From NCBI RefSeq assembly GCF_030499515.1, contig NZ_JASTWJ010000001.1, positions 1-64,000 of the forward strand: DNA of 64,000 nucleotides, in the 5' to 3' direction. The DNA is from Streptomyces sp. DT2A-34. GTDB lineage: Bacteria; Actinomycetota; Actinomycetes; Streptomycetales; Streptomycetaceae. The notes under the pieces are model-generated. The model was not told where the DNA came from. It made no database searches and saw only the letters and a program-made list of their open reading frames with translations. Positions 10,038 through 17,912 of this stretch are shown here, one piece after another. The stretch's first letter is position 1. Each line of letters starts with the position of its first letter. The position numbers and the translations under genes were made by a program.

Positions 10038-10527
10038 GTCGTCCCTGCGTGTGCAGGGCAGGAGTTGAAGTTCGACTGTCCCGACGTGGACACGAAGGAC
10101 GCACCCCTGCCTCTGCAGGGCAAAGTCAGCAGTCTCCGCGCCGCTCGTGGTGCGCGGGGAGTCATCCCTGCGGTTGCTGGGGGGAGCACACGTCGTGCGG
10201 GTTGAGGTGGACCTCCCACGTGTCATCCCTGCGCGTGCGGGGGTGAAGCACGCCTCGGTCGAGTGCCAGGCAAAGGCCTGAGAGTCATACCGGTTTAAGC
10301 GGAGCGCACGTCCGATGGAGTCATCCCTGCGTGTGCAGAGGACCGCCGCCTATACGCGACCGCAACTCCGCGCATCGTGTCACCCCTGTGCGTGCGGGGC
10401 AGCGTTGGAGTCGATCGGCATGGTGCTCGTCGACGAGAAGTCAACTCTACCTGTGCGGGGCGGAGCCGCCGTCCTCGACGAACGCGTGCAGGTTCTGCGG
10501 TCATCCCTGCGTCGGCAGGGCGGAGAC
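10038..10527 (+). CRISPR. Degenerate type I-E-like CRISPR array without cas genes
   Basis: Eight recognisable repeat units start at 10038, about 10100, 10161, 10222, 10320, 10379, 10440 and 10500. Spacing is 61-62 bp, then 98 bp (one unit partly lost; a doubtful relic starts at 10284), then 59-61 bp. The best units read GTCATCCCTGCGTGTGCAGG or close variants. The core palindrome CCCTGC-n4-GCAGGG varies between units, but at several positions both arms stay pairable. Repeat length is about 28 and spacers about 33, as in type I-E arrays of Streptomyces. Individual repeats differ by several bases, unlike a live array. AT-richer DNA at 9890-9975 could be an old leader. No cas gene is present in the window. 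Confidence 0.7.
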
Positions 10528-10536
10528 CGTGGTGTG

Positions 10537-11007
10537 GCAGACGGCTTCCCTCGCAATCTTGCCCAGGCGGAGGCGCTGGACGGCATCCTGGCCGACTCGA
10601 AGTCGAGACTGGACGCCGTGCTAGACCTGGAGATTCCCGAGGCCCAGGTGGTCAGGCGGATCGCTGGACGACGGTTGTGCCGTCAGAACCGCGAACACAT
10701 TTTCCATGTCGACTACAGCCCTCCTGAAGTGGCAGGAGCCTGCGACGTCTGCGGCGGTGAGCTGTACCAGCGCGATGACGACCGCGAGACAACCGTTCGT
10801 AAGCGACTGGAGGTCTATCGCAGCGAGACAGCGCCGGTCGTCGACCACTACCAAGCTCAGGGCCTGGTGACCACGATCTCGGCCCTCGGCCAGGTCCAGG
10901 AGGTCCTGGACCGCGCGCTGGTCGCGATCGGCCAGGCCAGGTTGATGCCTCCGGCGCGTCGAGCTGTTGACCCCTCCGCTCGGAAGGTGCGGGGCTGCCG
11001 TCCCTGA
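10537..11007 (+). pseudogene. adk: Adenylate kinase, C-terminal part
   Basis: The translation starts inside the enzyme at DGFPRNLAQAEALDGIL and includes the lid with its zinc-type cysteines (CRQNREHIFHVDY and CDVCGGELYQRDDD), then TVRKRLEVYRSETAPVVDHY and the final helix. The N-terminal P-loop and AMP-binding region, about 80 residues, are missing. The in-frame sequence upstream is CRISPR-repeat DNA. The last 20 residues to 11007 look unrelated to adk. Without the P-loop it cannot be active. It marks a rearrangement junction close to 10530. Confidence 0.75.
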
Positions 11008-11079
11008 CTGCCGCTGCCGAGGACTGCAAGCTCCGCCCGCCCGCTGGCTCTTTTCGGCACCCCGGCTTTGGGACGACGC

Positions 11080-11116
11080 GGCTGACCGGACCCTTGCGAT
11101 GCAGGCCCGGTCAGCC
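11080..11116 (-). terminator. Hairpin at the end of the transposase operon
   Basis: GGCTGACCGG (11080-11089) pairs with CCGGTCAGCC (11107-11116), a perfect 10-bp stem with a 17-base loop. It overlaps the stop codon of the transposase that ends at 11111. There is no U-tract, as is usual in Streptomyces. Confidence 0.45.
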
Positions 11117-11959
11117 GTCGGCTGGCGCCGGGTTTCTCGGCCAGCTGGGGGTGGCGCCTTTCCGTGCGAGGCGCCTGGTCATGAGGGTGATGGCTGCCCA
11201 GGTGATCAGGGTTTCGGAGTGCTGGATGAGCCGTTCGTAGTCCCTCGCGTGGCGGCGGGCGTGCATCATCCACGCAAGACTGCGTTCGACGACCCAGCGG
11301 CGGGGCAGCACGACGAAACCAGAGGCGTCCTTGGGACGGCTGACGGGCTTGATGGTGAGATTGAGGTGCTGTTTCGCCCAGTCGACGAGTTTCCCGGCGT
11401 AGGCGGAGTCGGCCCAGACGATGGTGATCTCGGGGTGCATCAGGCGCAGGCGGAAGAGAACTTCCTTGGCGGCTGCGGCATCGTGCAGGTCGGCGGGAGT
11501 GACCATGACCATGAGGGGCAGGCCGCGGGTGTCGACGACCAGGTGGCGCTTGCGGCCGTTGATTTTCTTGCCTGCGTCGTAGCCGCGGGTGGCCTCGGAG
11601 ACCGTCTCCGCGGCTTTCACGCTCTGGGAATCGATCACGGTGGCCACCGCTCGGGGGCCTTTGCCCATGTCGCGGCGGATCCGCCCGGCGAGATGGTCCC
11701 GGATCTGCCCGATGATCCCGGCGGCTGCCCATCGGGCCATGAACCCCCAGACCGTGCGCCAGGGCGGGAAATCCGCAGGTAGGGCCCGCCACTTGCAGCC
11801 GGTGTCCACGACGTAGCGGATCGCGTCGACGATTTCGCGGCGGGGATGCTTCTCCGGCCGACCGCCCGTGCTGGTTTCGCAGGCCGGGGTGGGCAACAGC
11901 TGTTCGAGCAGGGCCCATTCGGCGTTGGTGGTGTCCGAGGGATAGCGGCGTCGGCGCAT
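11111..11959 (-). CDS. IS5-family transposase, cassette copy 1
   Basis: 282 residues in a single frame. N-terminal RRRRYPSDTTNAEWALLEQL and GCKWRALPADFPPW are the family signature. Catalytic residues lie in TVIDSQSVKAA, VMVTPADLHDA/IVWADSAYAGK and PRRWVVERSLAWM. It is the last gene of a four-gene leftward unit (13947 to 11111), 57 bp after the RacP-like gene. A homologue with the same neighbours lies at 49576-50412, and a C-terminal scrap at 47975-48160. It appears intact, with its own ATG. No perfect terminal repeat found around the whole unit. Confidence 0.8.
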   Translation of the reverse strand: MRRRRYPSDTTNAEWALLEQLLPTPACETSTGGRPEKHPRREIVDAIRYVVDTGCKWRALPADFPPWRTVWGFMARWAAAGIIGQIRDHLAGRIRRDMGKGPRAVATVIDSQSVKAAETVSEATRGYDAGKKINGRKRHLVVDTRGLPLMVMVTPADLHDAAAAKEVLFRLRLMHPEITIVWADSAYAGKLVDWAKQHLNLTIKPVSRPKDASGFVVLPRRWVVERSLAWMMHARRHARDYERLIQHSETLITWAAITLMTRRLARKGATPSWPRNPAPADG

Positions 11960-12016
11960 GACGAGTGCCTTCGAACGAGTGCGGCGGGACCGCCCGCAGG
12001 GTGGTCCCGCCGCAGG

Positions 12017-12442
12017 TCACGAGCTGGCGATGAGGTCGAGGGTGGACTCGATGGAGTTGAGCTGGGCGACGATGTGCTTGACCCACTTGTCGCCCGGGTG
12101 GGCGGCGGCGTGCGGGGCAACGGTGCCGGTGATGAACCGGCGGAACTCGGTCAACTTCTCCCTGACCACAGCCCGCTCGTATGCCTCCAGCACCGCCCGC
12201 TCGGCTCCGAGCTGGTAGCCCGCCTGCCGGGTCCAGGTCAGCGGCGGCCAGCCCTTCTCCGCAGCCTGGTCCTTCAAGGCTGCGAGCCCGGAACGGACCT
12301 GACTCGGGGACAGGTCACTCGCGCGTACCAGCTGAGGAAACTCAAGGCCAGCGGGTCTGGCCTCGAACAGCACGAACCGCAGGGTGTCCGCGTGGCGTCT
12401 GGCGGCATCACCCCGTCGCCGTGAGGCGCGGGGCATCCTCAT
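12017..12442 (-). CDS. RacP-like small protein, cassette copy 1
   Basis: 141 residues. The N-terminal half looks like a winged-helix or HTH domain (LRFVLFEARPAGLEFPQLVR, then SDLSPSQVRSGLAAL, a recognition-helix-like segment); the C-terminal half is helical. Its ATG overlaps the stop of the upstream DUF6192-like gene (ATGA), so the two are translationally coupled. The counterpart at 50451-50864 has the same layout. I recall such proteins being labelled RacP in Streptomyces annotations; no function is established. It probably binds DNA with its neighbours. Confidence 0.65.
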   Translation of the reverse strand: MRMPRASRRRGDAARRHADTLRFVLFEARPAGLEFPQLVRASDLSPSQVRSGLAALKDQAAEKGWPPLTWTRQAGYQLGAERAVLEAYERAVVREKLTEFRRFITGTVAPHAAAHPGDKWVKHIVAQLNSIESTLDLIASS

Positions 12443-13439
12443 TCGCCCTTGAGCAGACGGGCCAGTTCGTCGTCGACGTCGACCTTGCCGGTGTCGACGG
12501 CCGTCTCGATCCAGTCCAGTGTCGCCCTCACCCGGGCGACGTTCTCGTGCACGATGGTGCGTTCGTCGTCGTTGAGGGTGCGGTCGCGCAGGCCGGGGAC
12601 GGTGCGGCCAGCAGCTGCGACGAAGGAGTGGCAGGCGGTGACCAGGTCCAGGAACTCCACCGACCGGTCGATCGCGCGGACTGCCGGGGCGACGGGGCTG
12701 GTGCGGTCGAAGTCCTCCCGGGCTTGCCGACTACGTTCGACCTGGGCATGGTTGACCTGGAAGCGGGCGGTGTCGTCGCTCATCGCCTTGAACGCGATGT
12801 CCGGTCGGCGCAGCAGGCTCGTCGCGGCCGTCGCCGCGACCGACTCGTCGCGGGTGAACTCCTCCACCACCCGGACCTTGTCCTCCGCCGACACTTTGGA
12901 CGCGACCTGCGGACGCTTCAGGAAGTCGGTGGTGACCGCGCGGCGACCTCCTCGTCCCGGGCCAGCGAATGGATCGCGGTGACCTTCTCCTGCGGCGTGA
13001 TCGGGGTCTCGACCTGTTGACCCACCCGCCGGCTCGCGTCGTCCGTGGTCCACCGGGCCTTGCCGTCCGGCGGCGTCAGGATCGCCTCGAACCGTTCCGC
13101 CTCGTCCTCGATGTTCGCCAGGGCCCGGTGGACCGTGTACGACGCCGTCTTCGGACTCCGGTGTTCCTTCGGCCAACGGGAGGCCACCCACCTGGTGGTC
13201 TTTACCGTGGCGACCGACAGCCCGATGTCGTCGGCCAGACGCTTCAGCGACGCCTCGACTGTCCACTCCGGCTCCGCGATCGGACCGCCCCGCTGCCTCA
13301 TTGGCTCGATCTCCAGAGCACGGTCACCGATCGTGAACTGCCCGCGCGTCTGCTGTTCGACTACATCCCGCAGCTCGGTGACGATCTGTTCGTAACGGGA
13401 CTGGCTGACGCTTCCGACCTTCTCTACCACTTCGGTCAT
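12439..13439 (-). pseudogene. DUF6192-like protein, cassette copy 1, frameshifted
   Basis: The N-terminal part (13439 to about 12945) reads VSQSRYEQIVTELRDVVEQQ, FTIGDRALEIEPM, then a segment with an HTH appearance (LADDIGLSVATVKTTRWVA). The frame is lost after LARDEEVAAR; the continuation TDFLKRPQVASKVSAEDKVR lies in the next frame and runs to the normal end ARLLKGE. One indel near 12945 explains this. The matching protein at 50868-51878 is intact and colinear, including the tandem helix pair DEKV-x-DLL/RRPDIA. The family seems to be a DNA-binding adaptor with ParB-like helical repeats; that last point is inference. Confidence 0.65.
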
Positions 13440-13605
13440 GGTGTCTCACCACCAACTACGGGCCAGGGCACGGCGCTTGGGGCCGCGACGGGACAGGGCC
13501 CGCTTTCAAGCCGAGAGTCAGACCGAAAATCCTAAGATCGCAACAAATGACCGCAAATGACCGAGTGGTGACCGAAGTTGGATCCGGGATGCGTTCGCCC
13601 AGCGG

Positions 13606-13947
13606 TTACTGTGACCGTTCGCCGAACGGTTCTGTCCGGCGCCTCCAGGCCCTCACCTTGCACCGCGGTGAGCAGAACACCGCGTCCGAGCGGCGGTCGA
13701 CGCCAGCCACCCAGCGGGCCCCGCACTCCGGGCACTCCACCTCGCCCGTGCCGTCCCGGACGGCCGCCAGGCGCTGGAGCAACCGCCGTTCTCGACGCCA
13801 CTGCCTGGACCGACACGCCGACGAGCAGAACTCCGCCCCGGGCCGTACTCCCGGCCTCAGCCGTTCCCCGCAGCCCCGGCAGATCCTCTCCCCGGCCCGA
13901 CCGGCGTCCTCGGACACCAGGCCAGCGTAGGACCTCAGGCTACTCAA
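13606..13947 (-). CDS. Double zinc-finger protein, cassette copy 1
   Basis: 113 residues with two similar Cys-rich modules. Module 1 has Cys-x2-Cys, 16 residues, then CSSACRSRQWRRERR. Module 2 has ECPECGARW, then FCSPRCKVRAWRRR. Each module thus has four Cys and ends in a basic helix, a typical nucleic-acid-binding arrangement. It is the first gene of the leftward four-gene unit, 166 bp before the DUF6192-like gene. The homologue at 52079-52417 keeps every Cys and the SRQWRR motif. Confidence 0.65.
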   Translation of the reverse strand: MSSLRSYAGLVSEDAGRAGERICRGCGERLRPGVRPGAEFCSSACRSRQWRRERRLLQRLAAVRDGTGEVECPECGARWVAGVDRRSDAVFCSPRCKVRAWRRRTEPFGERSQ

Positions 13948-14064
13948 AACCGGGGCTTAGAAACACGCACTGACCCGGGCAAGCCACTTCTGGCAGCGCG
14001 AGGGCTCGCCGAGGGCCGTCTGGGCAAGCCCTCGTTGTCGGTGGCGGCTGCGAGGCTGAAGGGC

Positions 14065-14337
14065 ATGGACAGCGACGATGAGCAGCTGCTGCGCGGCCGG
14101 ATCTACGGAGCCGACCACGACCACCCGGGCCCAAAGCCGGGACGGAACTACGCCGAACTGGTGGGCGGACCGCTGGACGGACTGCTGCTCGACATCACCG
14201 GCTGGAGGCCGGAGGAGATCGACGACGGTGTCTCCCTCGCCACGGAGCTCGGGCAGTTCGGCCCCGGCGGGCGAGCCCTGTACGACCCGCGCTCCGGCGA
14301 GCCGGCCCGCTGGGACTGGGGCGGCGACAGCCCCTGA
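14065..14337 (+). CDS. Small hypothetical protein, 90 aa
   Basis: ATG start with a GAAGG-type site upstream. Acidic, soluble, one domain; the segment YAELVGGPLDGLLLDITGW is its core. Similar short proteins are frequent in Streptomyces with no function. It stands alone between the zinc-finger gene and a DUF6207 remnant. Confidence 0.5.
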   Translation: MDSDDEQLLRGRIYGADHDHPGPKPGRNYAELVGGPLDGLLLDITGWRPEEIDDGVSLATELGQFGPGGRALYDPRSGEPARWDWGGDSP

Positions 14338-14402
14338 CCGTCCGCCACTCGGTCGGGTGAAGACACGGCAGCGGCGGAACTTACCCAGGGACGCCGGGCG
14401 TA

Positions 14403-14664
14403 GTGCCGTACACGGACCCGATCCACGAGACGCACGTGAGCGAGCCGGGCCTGCTTGTCGTCGACGTCGCGGCCGCCGACGACGCCACGGCCCTGGCCTT
14501 CCAGCAGCTGCTCGCCGACCGGTGGGCGACAGCCACAGCGGAGCAGACGACGCGGGATGCCGGTCAGCCCGGCGTAGCTGCGCTGCTACCTGGACCTGCG
14601 CCAGCAGCTCACCGCGGCCGCCGTGGCCGGCCCGACCATGGAGCCGACCATGGCCCGGTCCTGA
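14403..14664 (+). pseudogene. DUF6207-family small protein, frameshifted
   Basis: GTG start; the N-terminus DPIHETHVSEPGLLVVDVAA and the following helix ATALAFQQLLADRWAT are the hallmark of DUF6207, small Streptomyces proteins of unknown role. After TTRDAGQPG near 14570 the frame breaks; the expected RCYLDLRQQL is present in another frame and ends at 14664. One indel restores the full family length of about 85 residues. It converges with the ligase remnant. Confidence 0.55.
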
Positions 14665-14665
14665 C

Positions 14666-15576
14666 TCATGACCGGGCGCCGCCTTCGCCGAACAGCGGCA
14701 CCTCCTGGACGTCGACGTCGCCGCGGATGCGGTGTGGGCGGGTCGGGTGCCGCCACCGTCCGGCGCTGTCGCGGGCGACGTCGACGTCGACTTTCATCAC
14801 GACCTCCGGCTGCACCAGGACGGCATCGAGGGTGCGCTGCGTTCCCCACCCTGCCGAGAACGTCCAGCCCCTCCACGGGTGCGCGCCGTGCGGCGGGGCC
14901 AGATGGTCGGCCACAGCGCGGCCAGCGGCCCGGGACAGAGTGGTGCTACGGCCGATGTACTGCAGGCGGCCCGCGGTGTCGTAGCGGCCCAGCAGCAGCG
15001 TGCGGGGTGCGGCAAGCGACCCGGTGACCGCGCCGATCACGGCCTCCGTGGTGACCCGCACCTTGTACTTCCGCCACGACCGCACGCCCCCGCGATAGGC
15101 CTCCTCCAGCCGCTTGAAGCACAGTCCCTCCACCCCGGCCGCCGTCCACGACAGCCACTCCCGCGCCAGGGCCGGGTCGGTCGTCGACGGGCACAGCGTG
15201 AACGGCGCCGTCAGGCCGCGCTCCGCGAACAGCGCCTCCAACGCCGCACGCCGCCGCGCGTACGGCCAGCCAGTCACGTCGTCGCCTCGGTGGACCAGGT
15301 CGAAGGCCACGAAGTGCGCCGGCCACTCCCGTGCCGCCTGAGCGGCAGCTGCCCCGCGCCGGGCGAGCCGCTGCTGCAGCCGCTCGAACGCCAGCCGGTC
15401 CCGCTCCCACACCACCAGCTCGCCATCGATCCCGGTGTCCGCCGGCAGCTGCGCCAGGGCCGCCGCCCGGATCTCGGGGAACGAGGCCGTCATGTCCGTA
15501 CCGCGCCGTGAGCGCAGCAGCACCCGTCCGCCTGCGTACACGGCGAGCTGAGCACGGTAGCCGTCCCACTTGATTT
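14666..15576 (-). pseudogene. ATP-dependent DNA ligase, cut at the catalytic lysine
   Basis: It contains the ligase nucleotidyltransferase and OB parts: DGELVVWERDRLAFERLQQR (motif III region), a GVEGLCFKRLEEAYRGG stretch and KYKVRVTTEAVIGAVTG (motif V and OB start), as in LigD/LigC-type ligases of actinobacteria. Reading upstream of the first ATG (15541), the frame extends through YRAQLAVYAGG to IKWDGYR, the catalytic motif I, and is stopped by a TAA immediately before it. Everything N-terminal to the AMP-accepting Lys is missing. This is a rearrangement junction near 15577; the fragment is unlikely to work. Confidence 0.7.
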
Positions 15577-15615
15577 ATGCGCTGCTGAGCTGTCCGCGGG
15601 ATATCGTCCGGCGCC

Positions 15616-15918
15616 ATGTCGATCACTGGATGGCGGGTGCACTTCACCCGTCGAGCTGATGTGGCCGCGGGATGTGTCGCCGTTCATGCGGGAGTTCAGC
15701 GAGCTGTTTGCGGCCTCGATGAGCAACTGGACGAGTGGCGTGTGCCCGAGGGGCAGCCGTTCCTGATCAGGCCGGTCGGCATGTACGACGTCGAGTCGAA
15801 CCGGTACTTTCTCGGTGTGGTCGGCGTCGTCGCCGTGGAACACACAGGCCGCGCACGCCCGGGATCTGCCTTCAGGGGGGCGGGGCGGACGTTCCCCGGA
15901 CGACGAGACGGGGGGTGA
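15616..15918 (+). pseudogene. Possible tyrosine-integrase N-terminal remnant
   Basis: The segment DEWRVPEGQPFLIRPVGMYD followed by VESNRYF resembles the start of actinobacterial tyrosine recombinases, where such a sequence precedes the SAM-like DNA-binding domain. A neighbouring frame supplies MWPRDVSPFMREFSELFAAS, which would fit upstream, so the piece is frameshifted and lacks the whole catalytic domain. It overlaps the 3' end of the LacI gene on the other strand. Weak call. Confidence 0.3.
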
Positions 15919-16897
15919 TGACTTGTTCCCCGGCGGGGATCTCCGCACCCTCCAGGCGTGCGACGGCCCGGCCGACGGCGAGCCCGGCGAGGCGTGCGAT
16001 GTCCTGTCCGACGGTGGTGAGGTCGATGTGGGCCAGGCGGGCCAGATGGCTGTCGTCGAACCCGACGACGGAGATGTCGCCGGGGACCGCGACGCCGGAG
16101 CGGAGGAAGAGGTCGAGTACGCCGGTCGCGCAGCGGTCGTTGAAGGCCAGTACGGCGGTGGGGCGCGGGCGGGTGGCCGACAGGGTTCGGGCGGCCTCGG
16201 CGCCTTCCTCCTCAGTGAGACCGCCGGGGAGAATGCGGATGTATTCGCCCAGGCCGTGGCGGTTCATGGCGGTGCGGTAGCCGCGGCGCCGGTCGGCTGC
16301 GCCCGGTGCCCGGCCGCCGTCGATGTGGGCGATGTCGCGGTGGCCCAGAGCGACGAGGTGGTCCACCGCCTGGCCGGCTCCCTCGTCGTCGGCGGTCCGT
16401 ACGACCTCCAGGCCCGGGACGGACGGCCGCAGCCGGCGGGCCACGGAGACGACCGGCAGTTGCCCGGCGAGTTCCGCCAGCCGCGCGGCGGGGGCCTGCG
16501 GGCCGAGCAGGATCAGCGCCTCGCAGCGGTCGTCGAGCAGTGTCTCGACGGCGCGCTGCTCGCCGCGCCCGGCGGCCACGGCACTCAGCGCGATCTGGTA
16601 CCCGGCCGGTTCGGCCGCCGCGTAGATGCCCTCCACCAGGTCGGAGTGGAACGGATGCTGGAGGCCGAACTGCACCCCGAGCAGATGGGAGCGGTGGCTG
16701 CGGAGCAGCCGGGCCCGGGCGTCGGGTCGGTAACCGATCTCCCGCGCGGCCTGAAGGACGCGCTCGCGGGTGGCCTGGCCGGCCCCCTTCGCGCCGCGCA
16801 TCACGATGGAGACCAGCGCTGTGGACACCCCTGCCCGCGACGCCACGTCGGCGAGCGTCGGTCGCTTTCCGTTGGGGACCGCTGGGGTCGCCGGCAA
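15872..16897 (-). CDS. LacI-family transcriptional regulator
   Basis: 341 residues, full family length. The N-terminal HTH reads TLADVASRAGVSTALVSIVM, followed by the hinge region YRPDARARLLRS and a periplasmic-binding-protein-type effector domain (LGVQFGLQHPFHSDLVEGIY; PTAVLAFNDRCATGVLDLF; DISVVGFDDSHLARL). It is divergent from the hydroxypyruvate-isomerase-like gene; the 182-bp gap holds three matching AGAACGTTCT operators, one close to its own start, so it very likely represses both directions. The inducer is probably a sugar or inositol-type compound handled by the two downstream enzymes. Confidence 0.85.
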   Translation of the reverse strand: MPATPAVPNGKRPTLADVASRAGVSTALVSIVMRGAKGAGQATRERVLQAAREIGYRPDARARLLRSHRSHLLGVQFGLQHPFHSDLVEGIYAAAEPAGYQIALSAVAAGRGEQRAVETLLDDRCEALILLGPQAPAARLAELAGQLPVVSVARRLRPSVPGLEVVRTADDEGAGQAVDHLVALGHRDIAHIDGGRAPGAADRRRGYRTAMNRHGLGEYIRILPGGLTEEEGAEAARTLSATRPRPTAVLAFNDRCATGVLDLFLRSGVAVPGDISVVGFDDSHLARLAHIDLTTVGQDIARLAGLAVGRAVARLEGAEIPAGEQVITPRLVVRGTSAPPP

Positions 16898-16939
16898 CCT
16901 GTCCTCCCTGGTCGGGGTCGTCTCCTACAGAGTCGACTA

Positions 16940-16951
16940 TAGAACGTTCTA
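16940..16951. promoter_or_regulatory. LacI-type operator O1
   Basis: Perfect palindrome TAGAACGTTCTA, 43 bp upstream of the LacI start. It shares its core with the two sites near 17020-17050, suggesting autoregulation. Confidence 0.7.
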
Positions 16952-16973
16952 GCTTTCACGCACCACCGGAGCC

Positions 16974-17003
16974 TTGACAGGAGAGGGCGACAGCTGGCGT
17001 ACT
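16974..17003 (+). promoter_or_regulatory. Probable promoter of the isomerase/dehydrogenase operon
   Basis: A consensus -35 box TTGACA (16974-16979) is followed after 18 bases by CGTACT as a weak -10. Operators O2 and O3 lie just downstream, where a bound LacI dimer would block initiation or escape. Confidence 0.45.
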
Positions 17004-17019
17004 GCTGCTCCACGGAGTT

Positions 17020-17033
17020 CTAGAACGTTCTAG
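17020..17033. promoter_or_regulatory. LacI-type operator O2
   Basis: Perfect 14-bp palindrome CTAGAACGTTCTAG. Its centre is 17 bp from that of O3. Confidence 0.75.
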
Positions 17034-17037
17034 TTCC

Positions 17038-17050
17038 TTGAACGTTCTAG
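17038..17050. promoter_or_regulatory. LacI-type operator O3
   Basis: TTGAACGTTCTAG, matching the O1/O2 core AACGTTCTA with one changed arm position. It lies about 30 bp before the ATG of the isomerase gene. Confidence 0.65.
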
Positions 17051-17079
17051 CCCGAAGTCGCGGAGAGAGGTACGTGGCG

Positions 17080-17862
17080 ATGTACACACTGGCGGCCTGC
17101 GCCGAGATGGTCTTCCTGGAACTGCCGATCGACGAGCGGGCACGGCGCATCCACGACGCCGGTTTCCAGGTCGAGATCTGGGACTGGACCCGGCACGACC
17201 TTGCCGCTCTGGCCCGGACCCCGGCCAACTTCTCCTCCATGACCGGTTACATCCGCGGCAGTCTGACCGACGAGGAGGGTGCGGCCGAACTCCTGAGCAC
17301 CGCCGAGGAGTCACTCAAGGCGGCCGAGCAACTGGGCTGCCCTCGCCTGAACCTGCACGGCACCGGACTGGATGGCCAGGGCCTGCCGGTGGTGCCGGTG
17401 ACCGGTGAGGTCACCGGTGAGATGTGGATCGCCGCCCACCGCACGCTCACCCGCCTCGCCGAGCTGGGCGAGAGCGCCGGGGTCGTCTTCACCCTGGAGA
17501 ACCTCAACACCGCCGTCGACCACCCCGGGGTGCCGTTCGCGACGGCCGCCGACACCCTGGCCCTGGTCGCGGCCGTGGACCGGCCCGGGCTGCGGATGAA
17601 TCTGGACCTCTACCACGCCCAGATCGGCGAGGGGAATCTGATCGAGCTGGTCAGCAGGACCCATGCCCTGGGCCTGATCGGCGAGATCCAGGTGGCCGAC
17701 GTCCCCGGCCGCCGCGAACCCGGAACCGGGGAGATCAACTACCCCGCCATCGCCCGCGCCCTGGCGGGCCTCGGCTACGAGGGCACGGTGGCGATGGAGG
17801 CGTGGGCCTCCGGCGACAGCGAGCTCGCTTTGGAGCGCTTCCGCTCCGCCTTCACCGTCTGA
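17080..17862 (+). CDS. Hydroxypyruvate isomerase-like TIM-barrel sugar isomerase
   Basis: 260 residues; the ATG at 17080 is chosen for the GGAGAGAGG site nine bases upstream. It is an AP-endonuclease-2-type TIM barrel. The N-terminus AACAEMVFLELPIDERARRI and the segment FTLENLN are typical of hydroxypyruvate isomerase/Hyi-like enzymes. Metal and catalytic acids are in place: E140 (LEN), D176 (NLDLYH), Q204 (EIQVAD) and E240 (AMEAW). It probably interconverts a small hydroxy-keto acid or keto-sugar. First gene of a two-gene operon with the dehydrogenase 50 bp downstream, under LacI control. Confidence 0.8.
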   Translation: MYTLAACAEMVFLELPIDERARRIHDAGFQVEIWDWTRHDLAALARTPANFSSMTGYIRGSLTDEEGAAELLSTAEESLKAAEQLGCPRLNLHGTGLDGQGLPVVPVTGEVTGEMWIAAHRTLTRLAELGESAGVVFTLENLNTAVDHPGVPFATAADTLALVAAVDRPGLRMNLDLYHAQIGEGNLIELVSRTHALGLIGEIQVADVPGRREPGTGEINYPAIARALAGLGYEGTVAMEAWASGDSELALERFRSAFTV

Positions 17863-17912
17863 CTGTTTCCACTGCCTGTACCTACCCTGACGACGACGTA
17901 CGGAGCACCCGC

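Noticed and set aside
10284..10311. Extra CRISPR repeat between units at 10222 and 10320
   Set aside because: Only the first few bases match, and the spacing to the next unit is 36 bp; it may be a relic but is not counted.
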